64,000 bases of DNA from an uncultured Oscillospiraceae bacterium (GCA_934446355.1 CAKSEC010000004.1:1-64000); one strand, 5' to 3'. Counted from the stretch's first letter, positions 8,501 through 15,791 are shown. Numbers and translations are program-made. Notes: generated by a model from the sequence alone, not told the origin.

Positions 8501-9051
8501 TTCTCGGCGCAAGTCAGTCTGGACACCTTGCCAATGTCGGGTATGATATGTACTTGCAGCTTCTTGACGAGGCGGTAAGGGAAGAACGCGGCGAAAAGGA
8601 CGTCCACAAGGAGGAATGCCTTGTGGATATCAGGATAGACGCATTTATTCCGGAGGATTATATATCAAATCAGGCGCAGCGTGTTGACTGCTACCGTAAG
8701 ATAGCCAAGATACAGACCGAGGAGGACGTCACAGATGTCACCGACGAACTTATCGACAGATACGGTGACCCGCCAAAGTCGGTCATGGGTCTTATTGAGG
8801 TCGCAAGGCTCAGGAATATGGCAAGCGCTTCTAATATAGTAGAGATAAGCCAGATGAAGAACGATCTGATATTCTATGTGTCGAAGTTCGACATGAAGAA
8901 GATAGCTGCTTTATCAGAAGTATGCGGTGACAGAATGCGGCTTGAGCCTACTGGCAGGGAGCATATCAAGGTAACTCTTGCCAAGAATGAAAAGCCGCTT
9001 GACGCAATGCGGACCGTAATTACAGCCATGAGCAGGGCAGGGGAGCAGTAA
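5584..9051 (+). CDS. mfd: Transcription-repair coupling factor
   Basis: 1155 aa, the usual length. Mfd removes RNA polymerase stalled at DNA lesions and recruits UvrA. Visible layout: N-terminal UvrB-like domains 1-3 (GAGQFSVRGGIVDIYPPS near 165-182), an RNA polymerase interaction domain with IGDLVVHYSHGIGIFDG near 495, a SF2 translocase with Walker A GDVGFGKTE near 641, the DEEQ box near 743 and SATPIPRTL. The second RecA domain has ETGVDVPNVNTLIIENSDYMGLAQLHQLRGRVGR, in which the Q-R-GR-GR motif VI is intact. A C-terminal TRCF domain follows. It starts 10 bp after pth with GAGGAAA upstream. Confidence 0.97.
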   Translation: MDFFTTAAGLIPEYKKLSGYLDKNNTLPALVTGVSHIHKAHLIGALAQRSELLPILVIAESEGEAQRLTTDINAMYGSGTALLYPAKELLLGDYEAASREYEHKRIFALSAMLNGSCRMAVCSPEAAAQFTLPPEELSKRTITLSSDMDISQEQLVAKLLAAGYSRCDMIEGAGQFSVRGGIVDIYPPSSPQPCRIELWGDTIDSLSYFDIESQRRTDPIEEIRISPAEEVLFDSSDILSDRIEALAKKLRGKNADAVRERLNNDIQKLRSGIRLSTPDRYFPLCYDREATVFDYAGAVFVCENTSVREYFRAVSLQHTEDLKILTEEKKLCKGLDRYMLTKNELYSELDSRTRVYFDTFIRGGGMQLGIMLDIQAAVQTSPWSGEFSVLRSELDSYFTMGYSCLIFGGTEKGAKTLADDLIDDGYKAEFSLTPEKPLTGRVIVTPGTLSAGIEYAGSKLAIFTHTSVHADRKQRPPKRTKGEEIRSLADISIGDLVVHYSHGIGIFDGVHKIETDGVAKDYIRIRYAGADVLHIPVTQLDLVSRYIGSGDSSTVKLNKLNSDQWQKSKAKAKAAAKEMASELIELYSRRMKSKGFEFPPDDQLQDDFEAHFNYIETNSQLRCIDEIKADMMKPVPMERLLCGDVGFGKTEVALRAAFKCAENGKQCAILVPTTVLAWQHFQTCCNRMEGFPINIALLSRHKSPSEQREILRRLKSGSIDIIIGTHRIIQDDIKFKDLGLVIIDEEQRFGVAHKEKFKEMFAGVDILTLSATPIPRTLNMAMSGIRDMSVIDEPPQDRQPITTYVMEHDWGVVMQAIQKEMRRSGQVYYIHNRIESIYGCAEKIRSLIPEARVGVAHGKMTEEQILEVWRQLLDGVLDVLVCTTIIETGVDVPNVNTLIIENSDYMGLAQLHQLRGRVGRTNKRAYAYFTFQRGKVLSEISQKRLDAIREFTQFGSGFRIALRDLEIRGAGSILGASQSGHLANVGYDMYLQLLDEAVREERGEKDVHKEECLVDIRIDAFIPEDYISNQAQRVDCYRKIAKIQTEEDVTDVTDELIDRYGDPPKSVMGLIEVARLRNMASASNIVEISQMKNDLIFYVSKFDMKKIAALSEVCGDRMRLEPTGREHIKVTLAKNEKPLDAMRTVITAMSRAGEQ

Positions 9052-9091
9052 GGGATTTTGTTAGTTTCTATAAAAAAATCACAAAACCTAC

Positions 9092-9120
9092 TTGAATTTC
9101 TGTAAGGTTTGTGGTATAGT
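9092..9120 (+). promoter_or_regulatory. Promoter of glgA
   Basis: TTGAAT (9092-9097), 17 bp, TATAGT (9115-9120), with TG at the extended -10 position. The transcript would have a leader of about 108 nt before the ATG at 9235; I see no recognisable riboswitch in it. Confidence 0.65.
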
Positions 9121-9234
9121 ATAAGTATGCAATAATAGTTCAGCAGCATAGGTCCGCTTTATGGTCATTGCCTGAGGTCAAGCCCGTGCCGTGTGACATA
9201 TAATATGCAACATCATTATCGGAGGAATACAATA

Positions 9235-10659
9235 ATGAGAATTCTTTATGCTGCAAGTGAAGCACGTCCTTTTGCCGCTTCAGGCGGTCTTGCCGATGTT
9301 GCCGGCTCCCTGCCCAAGGCACTTTGCGCCGCTGGTCAGGAAGCTTGCGTGGTAATGCCGTATTATGTCAATTCATTCAAGCCTGAGCAGAAGGAAAAGA
9401 TGAATTACATAACCAATTTCACTGTTCCAGTTGGCTGGAGAAGTCAGTATTGCGGTCTGTTTTCACAGCAGGTCGACGGCGTGACCTATTTCTTTATTGA
9501 TAATGAATTTTACTTCAAGCGTGACAATGGTCTTTACGGCTATTTCGACGACGCTGAAAGATACGTATTTTTCAGCCGTGCAGTGCTTGAAATGCTTAAG
9601 TATATTCAGTTCCGCCCGCAGGTCATCAATTCAAACGACTGGCAGTGTGCGCTGATACCTGTGTACTATGATCTGTTTTACAGGAACGCAGGCGGTTGCT
9701 ACGACAATATCAAACACGTTTTCACGATCCATAATATCGGCTATCAGGGTCAGTATGGTCTTGATCTGGTGCGTGATATCGTTGGTGTTCCTCCGCATAA
9801 TGTCAATATCATTGAGTATGACGGCGACATCAACTTCATGAAGGGCGCAATCGAAACCGCAGACAAGGTGACAACTGTTTCTCCGACATATGCCAAGGAG
9901 ATACTTGACCCGTGGTTCTCTCACGGGCTTGACAGGATACTTGTCAGCAAGCAGTACAAGACCTGCGGCTTCCTTAACGGAATCGACACGCAGCTTTATG
10001 ACCCTGAGCACGATAAGTCCATTGCGGCTAACTTCAGCGCAAAGGACCACAAGGGCAAGGCTGCCTGCAAGAGTGCGCTTTTCGAGGAGTTCGGAATGCC
10101 GGAATACAAGATACCGCTGCTTGTAATGATATCCAGATTTGCCGACCACAAGGGCTTCGACCTTGTAAGAGCGGTATTTGATGATATTATCGCAACTGAC
10201 CTGCAGGTAATGATACTCGGTTCAGGCGAAAGCCAGTATGAGGAGTTCTTCCAGAATATGCACTGGCGTTATCCGGATAAGGTTGGCTTCTACAGAGGCT
10301 TCAACAGCGGACTTGCAACAAGAATGTATGCAGGTGCGGATATGTTCCTTATGCCGTCAAAGAGCGAGCCGTGCGGTCTTGCCCAGATGATAGCTGCACG
10401 TTACGGCACTATTCCGATAGTCAGGGCTACCGGCGGACTTAAGGACAGTATCGTGGATTACGGCGACAACGGTATCGGCTTCACGTTCCAGAGTTACAAT
10501 GCGCATGATATGCTCGGCGCAGTACAGCGTGCTAAGTCGGCATACGATAATCGCATGGCTTGGGGCAAGCTGGTTACACGCGCAATGAAGGCAGACTTCA
10601 GCTGGGCGCAGTCTGCAAAGCTGTATATCGGGCTTTACAAGGAACTTTGCGGCGAATAA
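9235..10659 (+). CDS. glgA: Glycogen synthase (ADP-glucose type)
   Basis: 474 aa, start at 9235 after CGGAGGA; a longer in-frame start at 9193 has no ribosome site. GT-B retaining glycosyltransferase (GT5) that extends alpha-1,4 glucan from ADP-glucose. The N-terminal loop reads SGGLADVAGSLPKAL at 16-30, so the Lys of the KxGGL loop known from E. coli is Ser here. The acceptor-side domain is followed by a GT1-like domain with ISRFADHKGFDLV and the donor site SKSEPCGLAQMIAARYGTIPIVRATGGLKDSIVDY. No other glycogen gene is in the window. It has its own promoter and terminator. Confidence 0.93.
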   Translation: MRILYAASEARPFAASGGLADVAGSLPKALCAAGQEACVVMPYYVNSFKPEQKEKMNYITNFTVPVGWRSQYCGLFSQQVDGVTYFFIDNEFYFKRDNGLYGYFDDAERYVFFSRAVLEMLKYIQFRPQVINSNDWQCALIPVYYDLFYRNAGGCYDNIKHVFTIHNIGYQGQYGLDLVRDIVGVPPHNVNIIEYDGDINFMKGAIETADKVTTVSPTYAKEILDPWFSHGLDRILVSKQYKTCGFLNGIDTQLYDPEHDKSIAANFSAKDHKGKAACKSALFEEFGMPEYKIPLLVMISRFADHKGFDLVRAVFDDIIATDLQVMILGSGESQYEEFFQNMHWRYPDKVGFYRGFNSGLATRMYAGADMFLMPSKSEPCGLAQMIAARYGTIPIVRATGGLKDSIVDYGDNGIGFTFQSYNAHDMLGAVQRAKSAYDNRMAWGKLVTRAMKADFSWAQSAKLYIGLYKELCGE

Positions 10660-10679
10660 CTTGAATCAGTAATATGAAA

Positions 10680-10703
10680 CAGGAGGGGAGCGATTCCCTC
10701 CTG
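10680..10703 (+). terminator. Terminator of glgA
   Basis: CAGGAGGGGA pairs with TCCCTCCTG around a short loop, followed by CTGTTGTT. Confidence 0.65.
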
Positions 10704-10713
10704 CTGTTGTTAC

Positions 10714-10748
10714 ATAATAATGGGAGGGTTTTGTCCTCCCATTATTAT
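10714..10748 (-). terminator. Terminator of the recombinase gene
   Basis: ATAATAATGGGAGG (10714-10727) pairs with CCTCCCATTATTAT (10735-10748), 14 bp arms around a 7 nt loop. It overlaps the stop codon region of the minus-strand recombinase and is AT-flanked on both sides, so it may be bidirectional. Confidence 0.7.
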
Positions 10749-11794
10749 TTGTCTTTTTTCGGCGTGATGTCCGCAAGCGGGTTTCGGTTCATTGCATTCT
10801 CCATCTGCTCGTTTGAGATATGCGTATAGATCTGCGTGGTGTTCAGGTTCTCGTGACCGAGCACCTCTTTTAGTACTCTGACATCTACGCCGTTCTGATA
10901 CATCAGTGTCGCCGCAGTATGCCGCAGCTTATGTACTGACAGTCCACGGTTATCCAGTCCGCAGCTTTTGAGAGTTTCTTCGACTATCTGCTGTACACGC
11001 CGGTTTGAGATACGTGTGTTTCTGCGGCTGAGGAACAGTGCGTCGGTCTTGGCTGTCATATCTCTGCAGCCTAATTCTGCACGTTTCTCGTTGTCTGTTT
11101 CTGACAGCTGCATATAGTCGTTGAATGCGTTCACGCAGGCTTCGTTCAGGTAGATTATGCGCTCCTTGCTGCCTTTTCCCAGAACCTTTAGTGTGTATAT
11201 CTCATGTCCTGAACTGTCGCGGGTCTTGCGAATGTCATTTATGTTTATCCCGACCAGTTCACTAAGACGCATACCGCAGTTCAGGAAGAACGTGATTATG
11301 CAGTAATCGCGTTTCTGCGCCGGTGTATTGACGTTCGTCAGCATTTCGACTGATTCTTCAAGCGTCAGGTACTTAGGCAGCGACGATTTCGGCGTGGGCA
11401 GTTCAAGATTAGACAATGGATTTACGGCGAACAGTCCCTTGTTGTTCGTAAGGTACTTGAAGAATTGACGAAGTGCGACGCCTTTGCGATATCGTGCCTT
11501 GGGGTGATTGTCCTTTTCATTTTTGGTGAAAATCAGGAAGTCCTGTACCATCATCAGGTCGACCGATTTAATATCCGATTCAGTGATGTCCGAGATCGTG
11601 ATATTGCTAAACTCCTCAGGATCGTCAGACGCTCTGCCACAGCGCATTTTATAGTACCTGAAGAAGGAACGCAGGTCTGTATAGTAATTCAGCACGGTCA
11701 ATTCGGAGCGATTCTTGACAAGCTGCAGATAGACGATATAATCCCGTAAAAGCTGCGGTGCGTCATCATATTTGTTGTTTTGCATTTTACTCAT
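10745..11794 (-). CDS. Tyrosine recombinase (XerC/XerD-like)
   Basis: 349 aa from the ATG at 11794, which follows GAGGGG; longer frames run through a palindrome and terminator hairpin and are not credible. The N-terminal SAM-like DNA-binding domain (about 10-130) is followed by a catalytic domain with Arg176 in CGMRLSELVG, KGSKERIIYL with the beta-hairpin Lys, HKLRHTAATLMYQNG (HxxR), LGHENLNTTQIYTH and the nucleophile Tyr323. All catalytic residues are present. The length and absence of phage neighbours fit a chromosomal dimer-resolution recombinase, but a second copy elsewhere cannot be excluded. Its 5' leader is unusually long and structured. Confidence 0.9.
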   Translation of the reverse strand: MSKMQNNKYDDAPQLLRDYIVYLQLVKNRSELTVLNYYTDLRSFFRYYKMRCGRASDDPEEFSNITISDITESDIKSVDLMMVQDFLIFTKNEKDNHPKARYRKGVALRQFFKYLTNNKGLFAVNPLSNLELPTPKSSLPKYLTLEESVEMLTNVNTPAQKRDYCIITFFLNCGMRLSELVGININDIRKTRDSSGHEIYTLKVLGKGSKERIIYLNEACVNAFNDYMQLSETDNEKRAELGCRDMTAKTDALFLSRRNTRISNRRVQQIVEETLKSCGLDNRGLSVHKLRHTAATLMYQNGVDVRVLKEVLGHENLNTTQIYTHISNEQMENAMNRNPLADITPKKDK

Positions 11795-11810
11795 GTTTAC
11801 CCCTCTTTTT

Positions 11811-11838
11811 ATTGCGTAAAATTTCTCTTTTACGCAAT
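11811..11838. repeat. Dispersed palindrome, copy 1
   Basis: ATTGCGTAAAA (11811-11821) and TTTTACGCAAT (11828-11838) are perfect inverted arms around a 6 nt centre, 17 bp before the recombinase start codon. A second copy with the same arms lies at 18575-18602 before hisA. Confidence 0.7.
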
Positions 11839-11946
11839 TGGCTGTATAAGAATTGCATATCATTACTCTGCTGCTTACCCTACGATTCTCATCAACATCA
11901 ATCAAAAAAGCCGACTGATATAATACATCATACCACAGCATTCAAC

Positions 11947-11983
11947 AAAAATCGACGGACAGTGGTCCATAACACCGTCCGTC
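11947..11983 (-). terminator. Terminator-like hairpin inside the recombinase leader
   Basis: On the minus strand GACGGAC (11983-11977) pairs with GTCCGTC (11960-11954), then GATTTTTG. It lies between the promoter (12027-12055) and the gene (11794), so it either attenuates the gene or ends a small RNA of about 70 nt. Confidence 0.65.
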
Positions 11984-12020
11984 TTAACCGTAGGAGCTCA
12001 GAACCCATTATTTCCTGAGC
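11947..12020 (-). ncRNA. Candidate small RNA or attenuated leader upstream of the recombinase
   Basis: From the predicted start site near 12020 the RNA would hold a 5' hairpin (GCTCAG pairing with CTGAGC), a short single strand, and then the terminator hairpin. The size is about 70 nt. It does not resemble a riboswitch class I recognise. It could be a stand-alone RNA or a leader whose termination controls the recombinase. Confidence 0.4.
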
Positions 12021-12026
12021 AATTAT

Positions 12027-12055
12027 ATTATATCACATTAAATTCGATTTGTCCA
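12027..12055 (-). promoter_or_regulatory. Promoter of the recombinase leader / small RNA
   Basis: TGGACA (12055-12050), 17 bp ending TGTGA, TATAAT (12032-12027) on the minus strand, an extended -10 promoter. Confidence 0.7.
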
Positions 12056-12169
12056 GTATGGTATAAAAAAATAATGAGGCAATATCGCAAGGCTTTAGTA
12101 CGTGTCATGTGATCATATATACAGTTCGTTGCGAGTTGCAGTAAAAGTCATGACTAAATAATATGCTGC

Positions 12170-12203
12170 CTAAAAATATAAGGAGAGGAAAACCTCTCCT
12201 TAT
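12170..12203 (-). terminator. Terminator of fba
   Basis: ATAAGGAGAGG (12178-12188) pairs with CCTCTCCTTAT (12193-12203) over AAAA. On the minus strand the T-rich run ATATTTTTAGG follows. The stretch 12056-12169 holds nothing further that I can support. Confidence 0.85.
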
Positions 12204-12226
12204 ACGAATTGACCTTATACAGGAAA

Positions 12227-13090
12227 TCAAGCCTTGCCAACAGAACCGAACAGTTCCATCTTCTCCTTGACCTTAGCCTTGATAGCCTCAAAGCCGGGTG
12301 CGAGAAGCTTTCTGGGGTCGAAGCCCTTGCCCTGAAGATCCTTGCCCTCTTCGATGTACTTTCTGGTTGCTTCCTGGAATACGAGCTGGCACTCTGTATT
12401 AACGTTGATCTTAGCAACGCCAAGCGAGATAGCCTTCTTGATCATGTCATCAGGAATACCTGTACCGCCGTGGAGAACCAGAGGCATATCGCCAACTTCT
12501 GCCTTGATCTTTTCGAGGGTGTCGAAAGAAAGACCGGGCCAGTTTGCGGGATACTTGCCGTGAATATTACCGATACCTGCTGCGAGCATTGTAACGCCCA
12601 GATCAGCGACCATCTTGCACTCCTTGGGGTCTGCGCACTCACCCATGCCGATTACGCCGTCCTCTTCGCCGCCGATAGAACCAACCTCAGCTTCGAGGGA
12701 GATGCCGAGGATATCGCAGGTGTTTACCAGAGCGGTGGTCTTTGCGATGTTTTCCTCGATCGGATAGTGAGAACCGTCGAACATGATGGAGGAGAAGCCT
12801 GCATTGATACAAGCCTTTGCGCCCTCAAATGTACCGTGGTCAAGGTGAAGAGCAACCGGAACAGTGATGTGCAGATTCTCGATCATGCCCTTTACCATGC
12901 CAACGATAGTGGAATAGCCGCACATATACTTGCCTGCGCCCTCGGATACACCAAGGATAACAGGTGACTTGCACTCCTCAGCAGTGAGAAGGATAGCCTT
13001 TGTCCACTCAAGGTTGTTGATGTTGAACTGACCAACAGCATACTTGCCGTCACGTGCCTTGTTCAGCATTTCTTTTGCAGAAACTAACAT
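12227..13090 (-). CDS. fba: Fructose-bisphosphate aldolase, class II
   Basis: 287 aa. Zinc-dependent cleavage of fructose 1,6-bisphosphate to the two triose phosphates in glycolysis. Class II features: GQFNINNLEW near 20, the zinc site HLDHG near 80-84, DGSHYP near 104, EAEVGSIGGEEDGV near 132-145, a later His in GNIHGKYP, and the phosphate-binding VLHGGTGIPDD near 208-218. It is a monocistronic gene with a strong promoter and terminator, as expected for an abundant central enzyme. The ribosome site (AAAGGAG) precedes the ATG. Confidence 0.96.
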   Translation of the reverse strand: MLVSAKEMLNKARDGKYAVGQFNINNLEWTKAILLTAEECKSPVILGVSEGAGKYMCGYSTIVGMVKGMIENLHITVPVALHLDHGTFEGAKACINAGFSSIMFDGSHYPIEENIAKTTALVNTCDILGISLEAEVGSIGGEEDGVIGMGECADPKECKMVADLGVTMLAAGIGNIHGKYPANWPGLSFDTLEKIKAEVGDMPLVLHGGTGIPDDMIKKAISLGVAKINVNTECQLVFQEATRKYIEEGKDLQGKGFDPRKLLAPGFEAIKAKVKEKMELFGSVGKA

Positions 13091-13138
13091 TATTTTGATC
13101 TCCTTTGATTATTAATTGGATAAATATCCGCTTAGTTT

Positions 13139-13167
13139 ATTATAACGCATTTTTCTGAAAAAAGCAA
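13139..13167 (-). promoter_or_regulatory. Promoter of fba
   Basis: TTGCTT (13167-13162), 17 bp spacer, TATAAT (13144-13139) on the minus strand, with about 40 nt of leader before the ATG. Confidence 0.75.
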
Positions 13168-13208
13168 TATATTTTCAGATTTTTTTCTCGGAACACAGCA
13201 TTTATGTG

Positions 13209-13940
13209 TTACTGCGGAATTTCGTCTGCTTCGGTTGTGTACCTGAAAATTTCGTCCGTGTGGATATCCTCGAAAGATTCAAAGTTTTCTTCACGTCGCA
13301 TTTGATAGTAGCTGTCAATTATGGGTATCACAATACAAACTGCAACAGCGATGATAGCCGCCGCAATTATAATGATCGTTTTTTGCCTCTTTGTCCACTT
13401 GTGGACAGGAACAGCGTCTTTCCCTACCTCAAACTGACGCTTCTTTCCTGAGGTCAGGCTGCGGATAACATACGCTTTCAGCTTGTCCTCGGCATTTATC
13501 TTGAAGCAAAGATCCTTGTAGCTTTTATCAAGTGCAGCAGTCAGATTCTCTGACAGTTCTGAAAGCATGGAATTTACTGTTTTAAGGCTCTCCCCTGTTA
13601 CCTGTGATATCTGCTCAGGTTCAAGGTCGTTTTCCCAGTGCAAATGGATTATCGTGCGCATTATAAACGGCTTTTGCAGTACCGTTTCAAGCAGCGCCTG
13701 CTTTTTGGCGTCAAGTTCTACGCCTGTCAGGGTTACTGCGTAATCGTTGGAATCTGCCTCCCTGCACAGCGGGTACGCCATTTTAATGACGTCTGATATA
13801 TCCGCACTGTCTGAAAAGCTTTCGTATTCGCCGCAGACGCGCACGAATATCTCCTTTGCGGCGTCAAAGCTTTTGGTGGTTATAAGAGCAAGGGCGAATA
13901 CGTCGTCGCCCAGTTCATCGATGAATCGTGTCAGTTCCAT
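13209..13940 (-). CDS. Sigma-region-4-like HTH protein with C-terminal membrane anchor
   Basis: 243 aa. Residues about 85-140 resemble sigma region 4 (LLETVLQKPFIMRTIIHLHW, then PEQISQVTGESLKTVNSMLSEL as a helix-turn-helix). A basic linker (TKRQK) precedes one transmembrane segment, IIIIAAAIIAVAVCIVIPII (about 188-208), followed by a short acidic tail. There is no clear region 2, so it is unlikely to be a working sigma factor. A membrane-tethered regulator, or a fusion of sigma remnant and anti-sigma-like anchor, is possible. It begins 1 nt after the hisE stop, so it is the last gene of the his transcript. Confidence 0.6.
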   Translation of the reverse strand: MELTRFIDELGDDVFALALITTKSFDAAKEIFVRVCGEYESFSDSADISDVIKMAYPLCREADSNDYAVTLTGVELDAKKQALLETVLQKPFIMRTIIHLHWENDLEPEQISQVTGESLKTVNSMLSELSENLTAALDKSYKDLCFKINAEDKLKAYVIRSLTSGKKRQFEVGKDAVPVHKWTKRQKTIIIIAAAIIAVAVCIVIPIIDSYYQMRREENFESFEDIHTDEIFRYTTEADEIPQ

Positions 13941-13941
13941 A

Positions 13942-14268
13942 TCAGGTGTTGTGGTCGCTTACGTGGAACTGCTTAAGGTTGCCTATCTTCTTGCTGCGCT
14001 CGACCATTATCTTCTCGATATCCTCGACTGTAACGCCGCGCTCTGCCATCATGACTATCATATGATAGAGCAGGTCGTTTATCTCGTTGGCAAGTTCATC
14101 ATTGTCCTTGTTCTTGGCTGCAATGACCATTTCCGTGCATTCCTCGCCGCACTTTTTCAGTATCTTGTCAATACCTTTATCGAAAAGATAGCAGGTGTAG
14201 GAACCCTCCTGCGGGTTTGCTCTGCGGTCAACTACCACGTCGTACATATCCTTGAATGCGTCCATCAT
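13942..14268 (-). CDS. hisE: Phosphoribosyl-ATP pyrophosphohydrolase
   Basis: 108 aa. Second step of histidine synthesis: hydrolyses PR-ATP to PR-AMP and PPi. MazG-like all-alpha fold with GSYTCYLFDKGIDKILKKCG, EECTEMVIAAKNKD and ANEINDLLYHMIVMMAERG, which give the EExxE and ExxD metal ligands. It stands alone rather than fused to hisI. Its ATG overlaps the stop of the Ham1-like gene by 4 nt (ATGA). Confidence 0.93.
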   Translation of the reverse strand: MMDAFKDMYDVVVDRRANPQEGSYTCYLFDKGIDKILKKCGEECTEMVIAAKNKDNDELANEINDLLYHMIVMMAERGVTVEDIEKIMVERSKKIGNLKQFHVSDHNT

Positions 14269-14894
14269 TGTAGATTCTCCTTTATATTTAGTGCGTATGT
14301 AATAAAATCCCTGAAGCCGCTTCCTGAGCTTTCTTCAAGCAGAAAATCCTCAGGCGTCATATCATAAAAGTACTTCCCCGTTCTGGTATCAAGCGATATT
14401 CTGTCCAGCGGGTAGCCCTCGATTTTTTTCGGGTGCGGTCTGTCGGTGATATAAAAGCTGTTCCCCGATATTTTCCCGCCCATCTGCTCGTAAATTTCCG
14501 TTTCAGACAGGACAAGGCAGATCGCATTATGATATCTGGCGGTAAGCCTGCCGTATTTTTTTGCAAGACCGCTGTAATATTCAGTCATCTCGTCGTCGGT
14601 AAGACGCTTTCCGCCTATATTTCTGACGCAGACGCCCGGCTGAAGTTCGTCGGGAAGCTGCCTGATATACAGCCCGCTGTCGCAGGAAAATGTCGGGATA
14701 CCATAATGCCTGAAATACGCCAGTGCCTTTATTCTCGCATTGTCGAGCGGTGAATTTCCGCTTTCGCATACCTCAGGCGGCTCGCTCGGCATATCTTTCA
14801 GCCCAAGCAGAGTTACGCCCGTAGTTTTGAGGTATTCCCTCATGCTGGCAAGCTTTGCGGGATTTCCTGTGCCGTAAAGCAGTGTAATACCCAT
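14265..14894 (-). CDS. Ham1/RdgB-like nucleoside triphosphate pyrophosphohydrolase
   Basis: 209 aa. The ATG at 14894 overlaps the hisI stop by 1 nt (TGATG); a GTG one codon earlier is the alternative. It resembles ITP/XTP pyrophosphatases: GTGNPAKLASMREYL at the N-terminus (the T/SxNxxK motif), ARIKALAYFRHYGIPTFSCDSGLYI (catalytic Asp in the DSGL motif), and FRDFITYAL at the end. The middle diverges from housekeeping RdgB, so the substrate could differ. The enzyme would clear inosine or xanthosine triphosphates, or a related nucleotide. It is placed between hisI and hisE. Confidence 0.75.
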   Translation of the reverse strand: MGITLLYGTGNPAKLASMREYLKTTGVTLLGLKDMPSEPPEVCESGNSPLDNARIKALAYFRHYGIPTFSCDSGLYIRQLPDELQPGVCVRNIGGKRLTDDEMTEYYSGLAKKYGRLTARYHNAICLVLSETEIYEQMGGKISGNSFYITDRPHPKKIEGYPLDRISLDTRTGKYFYDMTPEDFLLEESSGSGFRDFITYALNIKENLQ

Positions 14895-15208
14895 CACTTG
14901 ATTCTTGTGAAAAAGCAGCTTCTGTGTCCGGTGTGGCAGGCTGCGCCGGTCTGTATGACCTTGACCAGCAGCGTGTCGTCATCGCAGTCGCTGTATATTT
15001 CTACGACCTTCTGAACGTGACCTGAGGTCGCGCCTTTGTTCCACAGTTCCTGACGCGAGCGGCTCCAGAACCATGTATATCCGGTTTCCAGAGTTTTCTG
15101 CAGGCTTTCTTCGTTCATGTATGCCAGCATGAGCACCTCGCCGTTTTCAGCGTCAGTGACAATTGCAGGTATCAGACCGGATTTCTTGAAGTATTTTTTT
15201 ACGTCCAT
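14894..15208 (-). CDS. hisI: Phosphoribosyl-AMP cyclohydrolase
   Basis: 104 aa. Third step of histidine synthesis, opening the adenine ring of PR-AMP. Signature YTWFWSRSRQELWNKGATSGH, the metal site CDDDTLLVKV and the zinc cysteines in GAACHTGHRSCFF are intact. It is a stand-alone HisI, with HisE encoded two genes downstream. It starts 1 nt after the diverged nudix gene. Confidence 0.95.
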   Translation of the reverse strand: MDVKKYFKKSGLIPAIVTDAENGEVLMLAYMNEESLQKTLETGYTWFWSRSRQELWNKGATSGHVQKVVEIYSDCDDDTLLVKVIQTGAACHTGHRSCFFTRIK

Positions 15209-15209
15209 A

Positions 15210-15671
15210 TCATTCTTCCCTTGTCAGCATATGTTTGTTATCGTTGAATGCTTTTTCAAACAGCGGCTTGTCGGTGACGAAAAAACTCCACTTGTCGCTG
15301 TCTTCCGGCGGGTCGCTGAGAAAATAGCAGCCGCTGTATTCGTCCGAACGTGGGAATGGTCCCATGCTCTCAATATCTGCGAAATACAATATCCCGTAAT
15401 CAACATCAGTGTCGCTGGTCACAGAGTAGACCCCAGAAAACTTCACGCTGTATGACACTGCACCGAGAACGTCGCCGAGGAGTCTGCGCACAGTCTTGGA
15501 GGGCTTTTCGTTATCCTCAGAGCCGAGCCTTGGCAGTTCCAGAGTTCCGGTGCTGCGCCGTTTTACAAAGACAAATTTCCCATTGCGCACCGCCACGAGC
15601 GTGACCCAGCTTACCCTCACGACATTGTTTACCTGTTCCTCGCTGCAGTCGTCCATAAAATGTATTTCCAT
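15210..15671 (-). CDS. Diverged Nudix-fold protein
   Basis: 153 aa. A Nudix-like beta core is recognisable (VTLVAVRNGKFVFVKRRSTGTLELPRLG), but the Nudix box itself is degenerate: where GX5EX7REUXEEXGU is expected, SEDNEKPSKTVRRLLGDVLGA is found, so most metal-binding glutamates are missing. It may be inactive or a binding protein. It opens a second transcription unit of the his cluster (promoter at 15751-15779) and is followed by hisI after 1 nt. Confidence 0.6.
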   Translation of the reverse strand: MEIHFMDDCSEEQVNNVVRVSWVTLVAVRNGKFVFVKRRSTGTLELPRLGSEDNEKPSKTVRRLLGDVLGAVSYSVKFSGVYSVTSDTDVDYGILYFADIESMGPFPRSDEYSGCYFLSDPPEDSDKWSFFVTDKPLFEKAFNDNKHMLTREE

Positions 15672-15725
15672 AATTCCACCGTTCCGGCTGCGTGAGTTTC
15701 TCCGTCTTACGCAGTCTATATTTTA

Positions 15726-15761
15726 TGTGATATGAATACCATGCAATATTAGTATATCACA
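15726..15761. promoter_or_regulatory. Inverted repeat over the internal his promoter (candidate operator)
   Basis: TGTGATAT (15726-15733) and ATATCACA (15754-15761) are 8 bp perfect arms. One arm lies over the -10 box of the internal promoter and the other about 20 bp downstream. Confidence 0.4.
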
Positions 15762-15779
15762 TTGTCAGGGAAAAAGCAA
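15751..15779 (-). promoter_or_regulatory. Internal promoter of the his cluster
   Basis: TTGCTT (15779-15774), 17 bp ending TGTGA, TATACT (15756-15751) on the minus strand. It would drive nudix-hisI-ham1-hisE and the sigma-4-like gene separately from hisZ-hisF. Confidence 0.65.
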
Positions 15780-15791
15780 GAGCAAGCTGGC

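Noticed and set aside
11795..11941. Recombinase start up to 49 codons upstream
   Set aside because: It would translate through the palindrome and leader; the 11794 ATG has GAGGGG and matches the family N-terminus.
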